Shown here piece by piece: positions 18,573 to 26,603 of a stretch of 64,000 nucleotides of DNA (its first letter is position 1; every line of letters begins with the position of its first letter). Both the position numbers and the translations under genes were made by a program. The stretch comes from Geodermatophilus africanus (GTDB lineage Bacteria > Actinomycetota > Actinomycetes > Mycobacteriales > Geodermatophilaceae), in the NCBI RefSeq assembly GCF_900107105.1, contig NZ_FNOT01000004.1, positions 62,001-126,000 on the forward strand, given 5' to 3'. Below the pieces are notes generated by a model. That model did not search any database. It saw nothing but the letters and a program-made list of their open reading frames with translations, and was not told where the DNA came from.

Positions 18573-19595
18573 GTGACGCGAGCGACCACGGCCTGGCGGC
18601 TGGCCACGGGTGCCGCCTACGGCGGCGGGGGGCTGGGCCTGGTCGGCGCCGGGATGCTGGCCGTCCTCCGGCAGCAGGCCCGCTCGGCCCGGCGCCGGGT
18701 GCAGGCCAACGACCTGCGCGGTGGCCCGCCCTCCGGCGAGGGCGTCTACGGGCGCGGCCGCGGCCGGCCGATCGTCTTCGCCGTGTTCGGCGACTCCAGC
18801 GCCGTCGGACTGGGCGTGCCGCGGGCCGCGCAGACCCCGGGCGTGCTGCTCGCCGCGGCGCTCGCGGAGCTCGCCGAGCGCCCCGTCCGGCTGGTGCGGC
18901 TCGCCGTCTCCGGCGCCCGGTCGTGGCAGCTCGACGAGCAGGTCGACAAGGCGCTCCTCGAGCACCCGACCGTCGCCCTAATCATGATCGGCGCCAACGA
19001 CGTCACCAGCCGCACCGCGCTCGAGGTTTCCGTGCGGCACCTGCGCGACGCCGTCCGGCGGCTCACCGAGGCCGGCACGGAGGTCGTCGTCGGCACCTGC
19101 CCGGACCTGGGCACCGTGCGCCCCATCGGCCAGCCGCTGCGCTGGCTGGCCCGCCGGTGGAGCCGGCAGCTGGCCGCCGCGCAGACCATCGCCGTCGTCG
19201 AGGCCGGCGGGCGCACCGTGTCGCTGGGCTCGGTGCTCGGACCGTCGTTCGCCGAGGACCAGGGCCTGTTCAGCGTCGACGAGTTCCACCCGAGCGCGGC
19301 CGGCTACGCCGCGGCGGCCGCCGTCCTGCTGCCCTCGATCGCCGACGCGCTCGGGGTCTGGCCGGCCGCGGCGGACCGCGGGCTGCGCAACCTGCGCCGC
19401 GACACCGTCCGTCCGGTCGCCCGGGCCGCTGCCCGGGCCGCCGGCCGGACCGGCACCGAGGTCCAGGCGACCGCCGTCCGGGGCTCGGACACCGGACCGC
19501 GGGGTCCGTGGGCCCGGCTGCGGCGGCGCCGTCCGCCGGACCTGCCCACGCCGGAGCAGGCCGAGCGCGCCGCGGAGGCCACGCCGCTCGGCTGA
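18573..19595 (+). CDS. SGNH/GDSL hydrolase with an N-terminal membrane anchor
   Basis: The protein has the GDSL blocks in order: block I VFAVFGDSSAVGLG, block III IMIGANDVT and block V VDEFHPSAAGY, giving the Ser-Gly-Asn-His catalytic set. A hydrophobic stretch (GGLGLVGAGMLAVLR) near the N-terminus suggests an uncleaved signal anchor. The C-terminal ~60 residues are a basic, disordered tail. Esterase or acyl-transfer activity on envelope lipids or glycans is the usual role. GTG 18573 is preferred (GAGGGA upstream); GTG 18537 is a second option. Confidence 0.9.
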   Translation: MTRATTAWRLATGAAYGGGGLGLVGAGMLAVLRQQARSARRRVQANDLRGGPPSGEGVYGRGRGRPIVFAVFGDSSAVGLGVPRAAQTPGVLLAAALAELAERPVRLVRLAVSGARSWQLDEQVDKALLEHPTVALIMIGANDVTSRTALEVSVRHLRDAVRRLTEAGTEVVVGTCPDLGTVRPIGQPLRWLARRWSRQLAAAQTIAVVEAGGRTVSLGSVLGPSFAEDQGLFSVDEFHPSAAGYAAAAAVLLPSIADALGVWPAAADRGLRNLRRDTVRPVARAAARAAGRTGTEVQATAVRGSDTGPRGPWARLRRRRPPDLPTPEQAERAAEATPLG

Positions 19596-19683
19596 GCGCG
19601 GGACGGGCCTTACCGGGGAGTAGGTTCGGGGTCGACCCGACGTCCGGCGACCCGTCGTCGGAGCCCCTCATCGTGGAGGACCC

Positions 19684-20904
19684 ATGCCCGAAGCCGTCAT
19701 CGTCGCGACCGCGCGTTCGCCCATCGGCCGCGCGTTCAAGGGCTCGCTCAAGGACCTGCGGCCCGACGACCTCACCGCCACCATCGTGCGTGCGGCCCTC
19801 GACCGGGTGCCCGCGCTGGACCCCACCGACATCGACGACCTGATCCTCGGCTGCGGCCTTCCCGGCGGGGAGCAGGGCCACAACATGGGCCGCGTCGTCA
19901 GCGTCCTGCTCGGCATGGATCACCTGCCGGGGACGACGATCACCCGCTACTGCTCCTCGTCGCTGCAGACCACCCGCATGGCGATGCACGCGATCAAGGC
20001 CGGCGAGGGCGACGTGTTCATCTCCGCGGGCGTCGAGATGGTGTCCCGCTTCGTGAAGGGCAACAGCGACTCGCTGCCCGACACCCAGAACCCGGCGTTC
20101 GCCGACGCCCAGGCCCGGGTCGCCAAGGTCGCCGAGAGCGGCGCGGACTCCTGGGCCGACCCGCGCGACAACGGCGACGTCCCGGACATCTACGTCGCGA
20201 TGGGGCAGACCGCGGAGAATCTGGCGCTGCTCAAGGACGTCTCCCGGCAGGAAATGGACGAGTTCGCCGTCCGCAGCCAGAACCTGGCGGAGCAGGCGCT
20301 CGCCGAGGGTTTCTGGGAGCGGGAGATTACCCCGATCACCACGCCCGACGGCACCGTGGTCAGCAAGGACGACAGCCCGCGCGCCGGCACCACGCTGGAG
20401 GGCATCGCCGGCCTCCAGCCGGTCTTCCGCCCCGACGGCCGGGTGACCGCCGGCAACGCCTGCCCGCTCAACGACGGCGCCGCCGCGGTCGTGGTCATGA
20501 GCGACACCAAGGCCCGCGACCTCGGGCTGACCCCGCTGGCCCGCATCGTCTCCACCGCGGTCACGGGCCTGTCGCCGGAGATCATGGGCTACGGCCCGGT
20601 CGACGCCTCCAAGCTGGCCCTGCAGCGGGCCGGGATGAGCATGGGTGACATCGACCTGGTCGAGATCAACGAGGCGTTCGCCGCGCAGGTCATCCCGAGC
20701 TACCGCGACCTGGGCATCGACATCGACCGGCTCAACGTGCACGGCGGGGCCATCGCCGTCGGCCACCCGTTCGGCATGACCGGCGCCCGGATCACCGGCA
20801 CGCTGATCAACGGCCTGCAGACCCGGGACGCCACCTTCGGCCTGGAGACGATGTGCGTCGGCGGCGGCATGGGCATGGCGATGGTCCTGGAGCGGCTGTC
20901 CTGA
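19684..20904 (+). CDS. Acetyl-CoA C-acyltransferase (thiolase)
   Basis: The enzyme catalyses the thiolytic step of fatty acid beta-oxidation or acetoacetyl-CoA formation. The 406-residue protein has the acyl-enzyme cysteine in RYCSSSLQ (Cys90), the glycine-rich segment VHGGAIAVGHPFGMTGAR with the conserved histidine, and the second cysteine in MCVGGGMGMA. The DDLILGCGLPGGEQGHNMGR block also matches the family. It is a stand-alone gene with no beta-oxidation partner next to it. A family B repeat pair and a strong hairpin follow it. Confidence 0.95.
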   Translation: MPEAVIVATARSPIGRAFKGSLKDLRPDDLTATIVRAALDRVPALDPTDIDDLILGCGLPGGEQGHNMGRVVSVLLGMDHLPGTTITRYCSSSLQTTRMAMHAIKAGEGDVFISAGVEMVSRFVKGNSDSLPDTQNPAFADAQARVAKVAESGADSWADPRDNGDVPDIYVAMGQTAENLALLKDVSRQEMDEFAVRSQNLAEQALAEGFWEREITPITTPDGTVVSKDDSPRAGTTLEGIAGLQPVFRPDGRVTAGNACPLNDGAAAVVVMSDTKARDLGLTPLARIVSTAVTGLSPEIMGYGPVDASKLALQRAGMSMGDIDLVEINEAFAAQVIPSYRDLGIDIDRLNVHGGAIAVGHPFGMTGARITGTLINGLQTRDATFGLETMCVGGGMGMAMVLERLS

Positions 20905-20918
20905 GCCGCTGACGGAGC

Positions 20919-20980
20919 GAGATCGCCGATCTCGCACGCTTCCCACCGCGGAACCGTGCGGGATCGCCGATCTCGCCGAA
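20919..20980 (+). repeat. Family B repeat pair
   Basis: Two copies of the family B near-palindrome (GCGAGATCGCCGATCTCGC and a variant with GGGATC) begin 14 bases after the thiolase stop. The spacer has the same CCGCGG type of core as the copy near 15.8 kb. Confidence 0.8.
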
Positions 20981-20998
20981 GCAGGCGCCCCACAACGG

Positions 20999-21036
20999 CC
21001 AGTGGCCCGGCCCCCTCGCGGGGACCGGGCCACTGG
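20999..21036. terminator. Convergent-gene hairpin
   Basis: CCAGTGGCCCGGCCCCC pairs with GGGGACCGGGCCACTGG with one mismatch and a four-base loop. It lies between the thiolase gene and the convergent Bax-inhibitor gene and could terminate both. Confidence 0.75.
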
Positions 21037-21054
21037 TGTGTGGTGCGGTGTCGC

Positions 21055-21900
21055 TCAGTCGCTGCTCTGCAGGTAGGACAGCAGCCGCAGGATCTCCAGG
21101 TACAGCCAGACGACCGTGATGAGCAGGCCGAAGGCGATGTACCAGGCGAACTTCGCCGGGGCGCCGCGGCGGATCGCCTCGTCGGCCATGTCGAAGTCGA
21201 GCAGCAGCGAGAACGCCGCCACACCGATCACGACCAGGCTGAAGACGATCGACAGGGTGCCGCCGTCACGCAGGCCCAGGCCCCCGGGGACGAAGAAGCC
21301 GACCACCAGGTTGACCAGGACCAGCGCCAGCACACCGAACATCGCGCCGACGATCCAGCGGGTCAGCTTGGGGGTGACCCGGATGGCGCCGGTCTTGTAG
21401 ACCACCAGCATGCCGGCGAAGACACCGAAGGTGCCCACCAGCGCCTGCATCACGATGCCGGGGTAGACCTGGTTGAAGGCCTCGCTGATGGCGCCGAGCG
21501 CGATGCCGTACAGGGCGCCGTAGGACAGCGTGGCGACCGGGTTGGCGATCTGCTTGAACGCGATGACCAGGCCGAGCACCAGGGCCACGAGGACCGCGGG
21601 CAGGGCCAGCCCGAACGCCAGCTCCTGCGGGAGCAGCGCCCAGGTGACGGCGGCCGAGAGGACGGTGACCAGGAAGGACAGGCCCGTCTTCTGGACGACG
21701 TCGTCCATCGTCATGTAGCGGGTGGTCGGCGGCGCGTACGGCGACTGCGCGTACGGCGACGCGGCGTAGGGGTCCTGCGTCCCGTAGCCGTACTGCGGGG
21801 CTCCGTACTGCGGAGCGCCGCCCCACGGGCCGGTCTGCTGGCCGTAGCCGGGGCCGGCGTTCTGGAGTCCCCGGCCGAAGACCGGGTTGGAGCTGGGCAT
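21055..21900 (-). CDS. Bax inhibitor-1/YccA family membrane protein
   Basis: The protein is 281 residues. The first ~60 residues are a Gln/Tyr/Gly/Pro-rich cytoplasmic tail with PQYGAPQYGYG-like repeats. Seven hydrophobic segments follow, with the family's small-residue/charged pattern and a C-terminal acidic-Asp-containing helix (SLLLDFDMADEAIRRG). Family members are membrane Ca2+ leak or stress proteins; the bacterial role is unclear. The start is the second ATG of the GAGGAGATGACGATG cluster (21900), because the site sits six bases before it. The gene is convergent with the thiolase. Confidence 0.9.
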   Translation of the reverse strand: MPSSNPVFGRGLQNAGPGYGQQTGPWGGAPQYGAPQYGYGTQDPYAASPYAQSPYAPPTTRYMTMDDVVQKTGLSFLVTVLSAAVTWALLPQELAFGLALPAVLVALVLGLVIAFKQIANPVATLSYGALYGIALGAISEAFNQVYPGIVMQALVGTFGVFAGMLVVYKTGAIRVTPKLTRWIVGAMFGVLALVLVNLVVGFFVPGGLGLRDGGTLSIVFSLVVIGVAAFSLLLDFDMADEAIRRGAPAKFAWYIAFGLLITVVWLYLEILRLLSYLQSSD

Positions 21901-22079
21901 CGTCATCTCCTCGAGGTGACCTGGCTGTCGTGGGGCCCACGGTCCTGCACCCCACTCGGTCAGGTCAACGCCTGGAGTGCCTTGCGCGTTCCTGGACGCC
22001 GTCCGGACACCCGGACGAGGGGTGTGGGGGACGCCACGGGGCCGGTGGCGCACCGCCGCCGGCCCCGTGGGTCCTCGGG

Positions 22080-23699
22080 TCAGACCTGCTCGCCGTGCTC
22101 GTGGTCGTGGCCGGCGTGCAGCCCGCCGCCACCGTTGGGCTGCGCTGCCGAGAGCCGGTACTCACGGGCTGCGGGGTCGCCCTCGAACGTGCCGCCCGGC
22201 ACGGGCTTGCCGACCACGCCGTTGACCCGCTGGCTGTCGTAGCCCAGCGTCAGCACCGCGTAGGCGATGGCGTCGGAGTTCTGGTCCAGCGCCTCGGGGT
22301 CGAGGTTGGTGATGTCGTCACCGACCTGGTGGTAGTTCGGGTCGTACGCGACGCCCGCCTCCCCGCCGTAGGCCTCCGCCTGGTAGGGCTGCTTGATGTC
22401 CTCGGCGCCGGTGAACAGACCACCGGACGGGATGCCGGCCAGGATGAAGGCCTGGTAGTCGCTGCGGCCGCTGAACTCGGTGCCCTCATAGAAGAGCTGC
22501 TGCTCCTCGTAGAAGTCCTCGAACACGTACTCGATCTGGTCCGAGCCCTCCGGCACCGGCACGCCCGGGGGAGCCGGGAAGGCCGACAGGTCGCCGTCGT
22601 AGATGAGCCGGGCGAAGTTCGGCGAGCCGACCATGTCGAAGTTCAGGTACAGCCCGATGTCCTCGCGCTGCTCGGGGGTCAGCGACGCCACGTAGTGGTT
22701 CGACCCGAGCAGGCCGAGCTCCTCGGCACCCCACCACGCGAAGCGCACGGTGTTGGGCAGGTCCACCTTCGCCATGTTCTCGGCGACCTCGATGAGGGCG
22801 GCGCTGCCGCTGCCGTTGTCGTTGATCCCCGGGCCCTCGGGGACCGAGTCGAGGTGGGCGCCGGCCATCACCACGTTGTCCGAGGTGCTGCCGGGCAGCT
22901 CGGCGACGACGTTCTCGGTCTGGCGGATCTCGCTGGTCGAGTCGACCGCGAGGTCGATCGTCGTGCCCGCGGTGGCGAGGTCCCGCCCGAGGGTCGTCGG
23001 GACGCCGACGACCGGGATCGTGACACCCGGGGCACCCAGCGTGCCGTTGAGCGGCCCCTCCGCGTTGTTGAAGACGACGACCGCGGAGGCGCCGGCAGCC
23101 GCGGCGTTGCCCGCTTTGAGGCCGAAGGGGCAGGTGCCCCGCTGGACGAGGGCCACCGTCCCGGCGGCGAAGCCGGTGAAGTCCTCGGTCTCGCAGCCGC
23201 TGGTCGTGGAGTCGATGTCGACCGGGGTGACGGCGCGGTCGTCGACCGTGCCGCTGGCGGTGTAGGTCATGGGCACGTAGTCGGTGCCCACCTGGTACGT
23301 CGTCGCCGTGGGCGCGACGCGGCTGAACGAGCTGCTCCGCAGCTGGAAGAACGGGAAGTCGAACTGCTGGCGGGAGACCTCCCAGCCGGCCCTCCGGAGC
23401 CGCTTCTCCACGTAGTCGGCCGAGGCCGTGAAGCCGGGTGTCCCGGACGCCCGGGTGCCGGCGTTCTCCGGGGCGTCCGCGATGGCCTGGAACGCCTCGA
23501 GGTGCTCCATGACCCCGTTCAGGGTCACGCACTCCGTCAGCTCCGCGACGGTGTCGTTCACCTGCTTCTTCTCACACGCCTTGCTGCCGCCCGGTGCGGC
23601 GGCGGCCGGGCCGGCCAGCGCGACGGTGCCCGCCAGCGCCATCGCGCCGGCGGCGCCGAGCGCGACGGCGCGCACCCGGTGGGAGGTGGTTCGGGTCAT
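22080..23699 (-). CDS. Secreted M28 family aminopeptidase with PA domain
   Basis: The 539-residue protein starts at ATG 23699 behind GGGGAG. Residues 1-35 are a Sec signal peptide with an AAAAPGG-type cleavage region. A PA (protease-associated) domain occupies the middle (about residues 130-240, with VQRGTCPFGLKAGNA). The M28 catalytic domain carries the zinc ligands AGAHLDSV, NDNGSGSAALIEVA and WWGAEELGLLGS. The C-terminus ends in a His-rich GLHAGHDHEHGEQ stretch that may bind metal. This architecture fits a secreted leucine/aminopeptidase used to digest extracellular peptides. A tRNA gene lies upstream. Confidence 0.92.
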   Translation of the reverse strand: MTRTTSHRVRAVALGAAGAMALAGTVALAGPAAAAPGGSKACEKKQVNDTVAELTECVTLNGVMEHLEAFQAIADAPENAGTRASGTPGFTASADYVEKRLRRAGWEVSRQQFDFPFFQLRSSSFSRVAPTATTYQVGTDYVPMTYTASGTVDDRAVTPVDIDSTTSGCETEDFTGFAAGTVALVQRGTCPFGLKAGNAAAAGASAVVVFNNAEGPLNGTLGAPGVTIPVVGVPTTLGRDLATAGTTIDLAVDSTSEIRQTENVVAELPGSTSDNVVMAGAHLDSVPEGPGINDNGSGSAALIEVAENMAKVDLPNTVRFAWWGAEELGLLGSNHYVASLTPEQREDIGLYLNFDMVGSPNFARLIYDGDLSAFPAPPGVPVPEGSDQIEYVFEDFYEEQQLFYEGTEFSGRSDYQAFILAGIPSGGLFTGAEDIKQPYQAEAYGGEAGVAYDPNYHQVGDDITNLDPEALDQNSDAIAYAVLTLGYDSQRVNGVVGKPVPGGTFEGDPAAREYRLSAAQPNGGGGLHAGHDHEHGEQV

Positions 23700-23818
23700 G
23701 CTGGGCTCCCCCTCTGCTCGCGGGTGACTCGACGCTGAGCGCACCCTCCGTGAACACCTGTGACTCTGCGTGGTGGGACGGTGACTCGTCACGCCTTGAT
23801 CTGCAGCAGGCGAGGTAT

Positions 23819-23895
23819 TGGTGCCCCCGGTCGGGTTCGAACCGACACTGGGACCCTTTTAAGGGGCCTGCCTCTGCCAGTTGGGCTACGGGGGC
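23819..23895 (-). tRNA. tRNA with anticodon UAA (Leu by codon), class I fold
   Basis: The minus strand folds as a complete cloverleaf. The seven-base acceptor stem is GCCCCCG/CGGGGGC, the D-arm is of the GCC/GGC type with a GG-containing loop, and the T arm is GTCGG-TTCGAAC-CCGAC. The anticodon stem is GGCCC/GGGTC with loop CTTAAAA, placing the anticodon at UAA. The 3' end encodes CCA. UAA reads UUA, but the variable region is only five bases (CCAGT), whereas bacterial tRNA-Leu is class II with a long variable arm. It may be a divergent tRNA-Leu, a mischarged isoacceptor or a non-functional paralogue. Confidence 0.7.
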
Positions 23896-23917
23896 CGCCG
23901 AGCACGCCGGCCGGCGG

Positions 23918-25297
23918 TCAGCTCGCCCGGAGGGTGCCCGACTGGGCCTTGTCCTCCGCCGAGGGCGGGGGCAGCGACCCGGTCCGGCCGGTGTTGGCCG
24001 CCTGGACGAACTCGCGACGCGGGTCCTGCAGCTGGCCCAGCGAGATGACCTCGCGGCGGAACACCGCGGCCAGCGTCCAGTCGGCGACCACCCGCGCCTT
24101 GCGGTTGAAGGTCGGCACCCGGCTGACGTGGTAGGTGCGGTGCATGAACCAGGCCGGCCAGCCCTTGAGCTTCACGCCGTAGACCTGCGCCACGCCCTTG
24201 TGCAGGCCCAGGCTCGCCACGGAGCCGGCGTAGGAGTGCCGGTAGGGCTGGGGCTCGCGGCCCTCGATCGACGCCACGACGTTATCGGCCAGCCGCTTGG
24301 CCTGCCGGACGGCGTGCTGCGCGTTGGGCGCGGTGGTGGCGCCGGGGGTCTCCTTGGTGAGGTCCGGGACGGCGGCGAGGTCCCCCGCCGACCACGCGTC
24401 GGGCATTCCGCGCACCTGGAGGGTGGGCTCGCAGACCACCCGCCCGCGCTCGTCCACGGGCAGGTCGGTCTCACGCAGCATCGGGTTGGGCTTGGTGCCC
24501 GCCGTCCACACCAGGGTGTCGCTGTCGAACTCGTCGCCGTCGCTGAGCCGGACGTGGCAGTCGGTGACGGACTCCAGCCGGGTGTTGAGCCGGACGTCCA
24601 TCCCGCGCGCGGTCAGCTGCTTGACCGTCCAGGCGGCCATGTCCAGGTCGACCTCGGGCAGGATCCGGCCCATCGCCTCCACCAGCACCCAGCGCATGTC
24701 CGCCGTCGAGAGCCGCGGGTAGTAGTGGGTGATGGCGTATCGGGCCATGTCCTCGAGCTCGGCGAACGCCTCGACGCCCGCGTAGCCGCCGCCGACGAAG
24801 GTGAAGGTCAGCGCGCGGCGGCGGACCCCGGGGTCGTCGGTCGAGCTGGCCGCGTCCAGCCGGCCCAGCACGTGGTTGCGCAGGTAGATGGCCTCGCCGA
24901 CGTTCTTGAAGCCGACGCCGTGCTCGGCCAGCCCGGGGATGGGCAGCGTGCGGGCCACCGAGCCCGCGGCCATGACCAGCACGTCGTAGGAGAGCTCGTA
25001 CGTCTCGCCCTCGATCGGCGCGATCCGGGCCCGCCGCTCGGCGTGGCTGAGCCCGGTCACCGCCCCGGTGACCACCCGGCAGCGCGGCAGCGTCCGCCGC
25101 AGCGGGACCACCACGTGACGCGGCTCCACCGAGCCGGCCGCCGCCTCGGGGAGGAACGGCTGGTAGGTCATGTGCGGCTGCGGGTCGACGACGACGACCT
25201 CCGCCCGCCCCCGCGACAGCCGCTTCTGCAGCCGCAGGGCGGTGTAGAGGCCGACGTAACCGCCGCCGACGACCAGGACCACGGGTCGCTGTGCCAT
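23918..25297 (-). CDS. ndh: Type II NADH dehydrogenase (NDH-2)
   Basis: NDH-2 transfers electrons from NADH to menaquinone without pumping protons. The 459-residue protein has the FAD-binding motif VLVVGGGYVGLYTA at the N-terminus and a second Rossmann motif for NADH in FTFVGGGYAGVEAFAELE. It also has the TPKPNPMLR-like and GDLAAVPD segments of this family, and a C-terminal amphipathic region for membrane association. The start ATG at 25297 follows the family closely. It lies next to a tRNA and is transcribed in the same direction as the uracil-DNA glycosylase gene ten bases upstream. Confidence 0.93.
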   Translation of the reverse strand: MAQRPVVLVVGGGYVGLYTALRLQKRLSRGRAEVVVVDPQPHMTYQPFLPEAAAGSVEPRHVVVPLRRTLPRCRVVTGAVTGLSHAERRARIAPIEGETYELSYDVLVMAAGSVARTLPIPGLAEHGVGFKNVGEAIYLRNHVLGRLDAASSTDDPGVRRRALTFTFVGGGYAGVEAFAELEDMARYAITHYYPRLSTADMRWVLVEAMGRILPEVDLDMAAWTVKQLTARGMDVRLNTRLESVTDCHVRLSDGDEFDSDTLVWTAGTKPNPMLRETDLPVDERGRVVCEPTLQVRGMPDAWSAGDLAAVPDLTKETPGATTAPNAQHAVRQAKRLADNVVASIEGREPQPYRHSYAGSVASLGLHKGVAQVYGVKLKGWPAWFMHRTYHVSRVPTFNRKARVVADWTLAAVFRREVISLGQLQDPRREFVQAANTGRTGSLPPPSAEDKAQSGTLRAS

Positions 25298-25306
25298 GGG
25301 CCGAGC

Positions 25307-26245
25307 CTAGGGCCGGGGAGCCGCTTCCGGCACGGTCGCGGCCAGCTCCCTCGCGCGGGAGAGGACGGCGTCGAGCATGGGCTCGGTGAGCCTGCCGGTG
25401 AACGTGTTCTGCTGGCTGACGTGGTAGCTGCCCAGCAGGGTCAGCGGCCCGCGCGGACCCTCCAGCGACACCTCGACGCCGTGCCCGAACACCGGGCGGG
25501 GCCGGGGCAGCGCGTAGCCGGCCCCGGCCAGCACCGGCCACAGCGCCGTCCAGCCGAAGCCGCCGAGGACGACGGCGACGCGCAGCCGCGGCAGCAGCGC
25601 CAGCTCGCGCGCCAGCCACGGGGAACAGGTGTCCCGCTCCTCGGGGGTCGGCGCGTTCGCCGGCGGCGCGCAGCGGACGGCGGCGGCGACCCGCACATCG
25701 GTGAGCTCCAGCCCGTCCCCGACGTGGGTGGACGTCGGCTGACTGGCCAGGCCCGCCCGCCACAGCGCCGCGAAGATCCAGTCCCCGCTGCGGTCCCCGG
25801 TGAAGACCCGCCCGGTGCGGTTGCCGCCGTGCGCGGCCGGCGCCAGCCCGACGACGGCGATCCGGGCGTCGGCCGGGCCCAGCCCCGGCACCGGCCGGCC
25901 CCAGTACTCCTCGTCGCGGAAGGAGGCGCGCTTCACGCGGGCGACCTCCTCGCGCCAGGCCACCAGGCGGGGGCAGGCACGGCAGCCGGAGACCCGGGCG
26001 TCGAGGACGGCGAGGTCGCGGGCACCCCGCGCCGAGCGGACGACCCCGGCGGGGCTGCGGGTGACGGGGAAGCCGACTGCGTCGCCGGGGCGGCTCTGCC
26101 GCAGGGGCCCACCGCGAGCCTCGATCGGCCCCCCTGCAGCAGAAGGACCTCCCTGCCCCCCACCGCTCGCAAGCTCGCGCCGGGCCCCTGCAGGGAGGCC
26201 GTGGGGGCAGGGGGGTCCTTCACGGGGGGCAGCGGGGTCCTTCAT
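25307..26245 (-). CDS. Family 5 uracil-DNA glycosylase (UdgB)
   Basis: The core protein contains the iron-sulphur cysteines in CRACPRLVAWREEVARVKR, the family 5 catalytic motif GLAPAAHGGNRTGRVFTGDRSG and the closing motif YHVSQQNTFTGRLTEPML. It removes uracil and other deaminated bases from DNA. No ATG, GTG or TTG occurs in frame between the conserved core and about 26245. The only upstream start is ATG 26245, and the ~58 residues it would add are translated from family A repeat DNA. The real start may be non-canonical near the core, or the protein may carry a repeat-derived N-terminus. Confidence 0.85.
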   Translation of the reverse strand: MKDPAAPREGPPCPHGLPAGARRELASGGGQGGPSAAGGPIEARGGPLRQSRPGDAVGFPVTRSPAGVVRSARGARDLAVLDARVSGCRACPRLVAWREEVARVKRASFRDEEYWGRPVPGLGPADARIAVVGLAPAAHGGNRTGRVFTGDRSGDWIFAALWRAGLASQPTSTHVGDGLELTDVRVAAAVRCAPPANAPTPEERDTCSPWLARELALLPRLRVAVVLGGFGWTALWPVLAGAGYALPRPRPVFGHGVEVSLEGPRGPLTLLGSYHVSQQNTFTGRLTEPMLDAVLSRARELAATVPEAAPRP

Positions 26246-26246
26246 G
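26098..26246 (-). repeat. Family A repeat cluster at the udg 5' end
   Basis: At least two overlapping copies lie here, including one in inverted orientation; on the minus strand TGAAGGACCCC occurs twice. The ATG that could start the uracil-DNA glycosylase gene is part of one of these copies. Confidence 0.75.
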
Positions 26247-26303
26247 GGAGAAGCAGACCACCCGGCCGAGCGCGGGGACGCCACGGGGCGGCATGATCGC
26301 GGG

Positions 26304-26603
26304 GTGGCCCGGACGAAGAAGCAGAAGGCACCGCTGACCTGGAAGCTTCTGGGCACCGGCACGGCGGTCCCCGCAGGGATCGCCGTCCGGAAGCTCAGCG
26401 ACGCCGCCTGGTACGCCGTGCGGGGCACTCCTCCGCCGAAGAACCCGGCCGCGCCGGGCGTCGGCTGGGGCGAGGCCCTGGCGTGGGCGGCGGTGTCGGG
26501 GGTCGCCGTGGCGGCCGGCCGGCTGGTCGCCGCGCGCGGCGCGGCGGCGGCCTACCAGTCGCTGACCGGCAAGCTGCCGCCCGGGGTCAACGAGGGTCCC
26601 TGA
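26304..26603 (+). CDS. DUF4235 family small membrane protein
   Basis: The 99-residue protein has the DUF4235 pattern: a basic N-terminus (ARTKKQKAP), WKLLGTGTAVPAGIAVRKL, a short linker and a second hydrophobic helix (ALAWAAVSGVAVAAGRLVAARGA). This gives two predicted membrane passes. The function is unknown in the family. The GTG at 26304 has only a weak purine-rich site. It ends 17 bases inside the convergent Ppx gene. Confidence 0.82.
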   Translation: MARTKKQKAPLTWKLLGTGTAVPAGIAVRKLSDAAWYAVRGTPPPKNPAAPGVGWGEALAWAAVSGVAVAAGRLVAARGAAAAYQSLTGKLPPGVNEGP

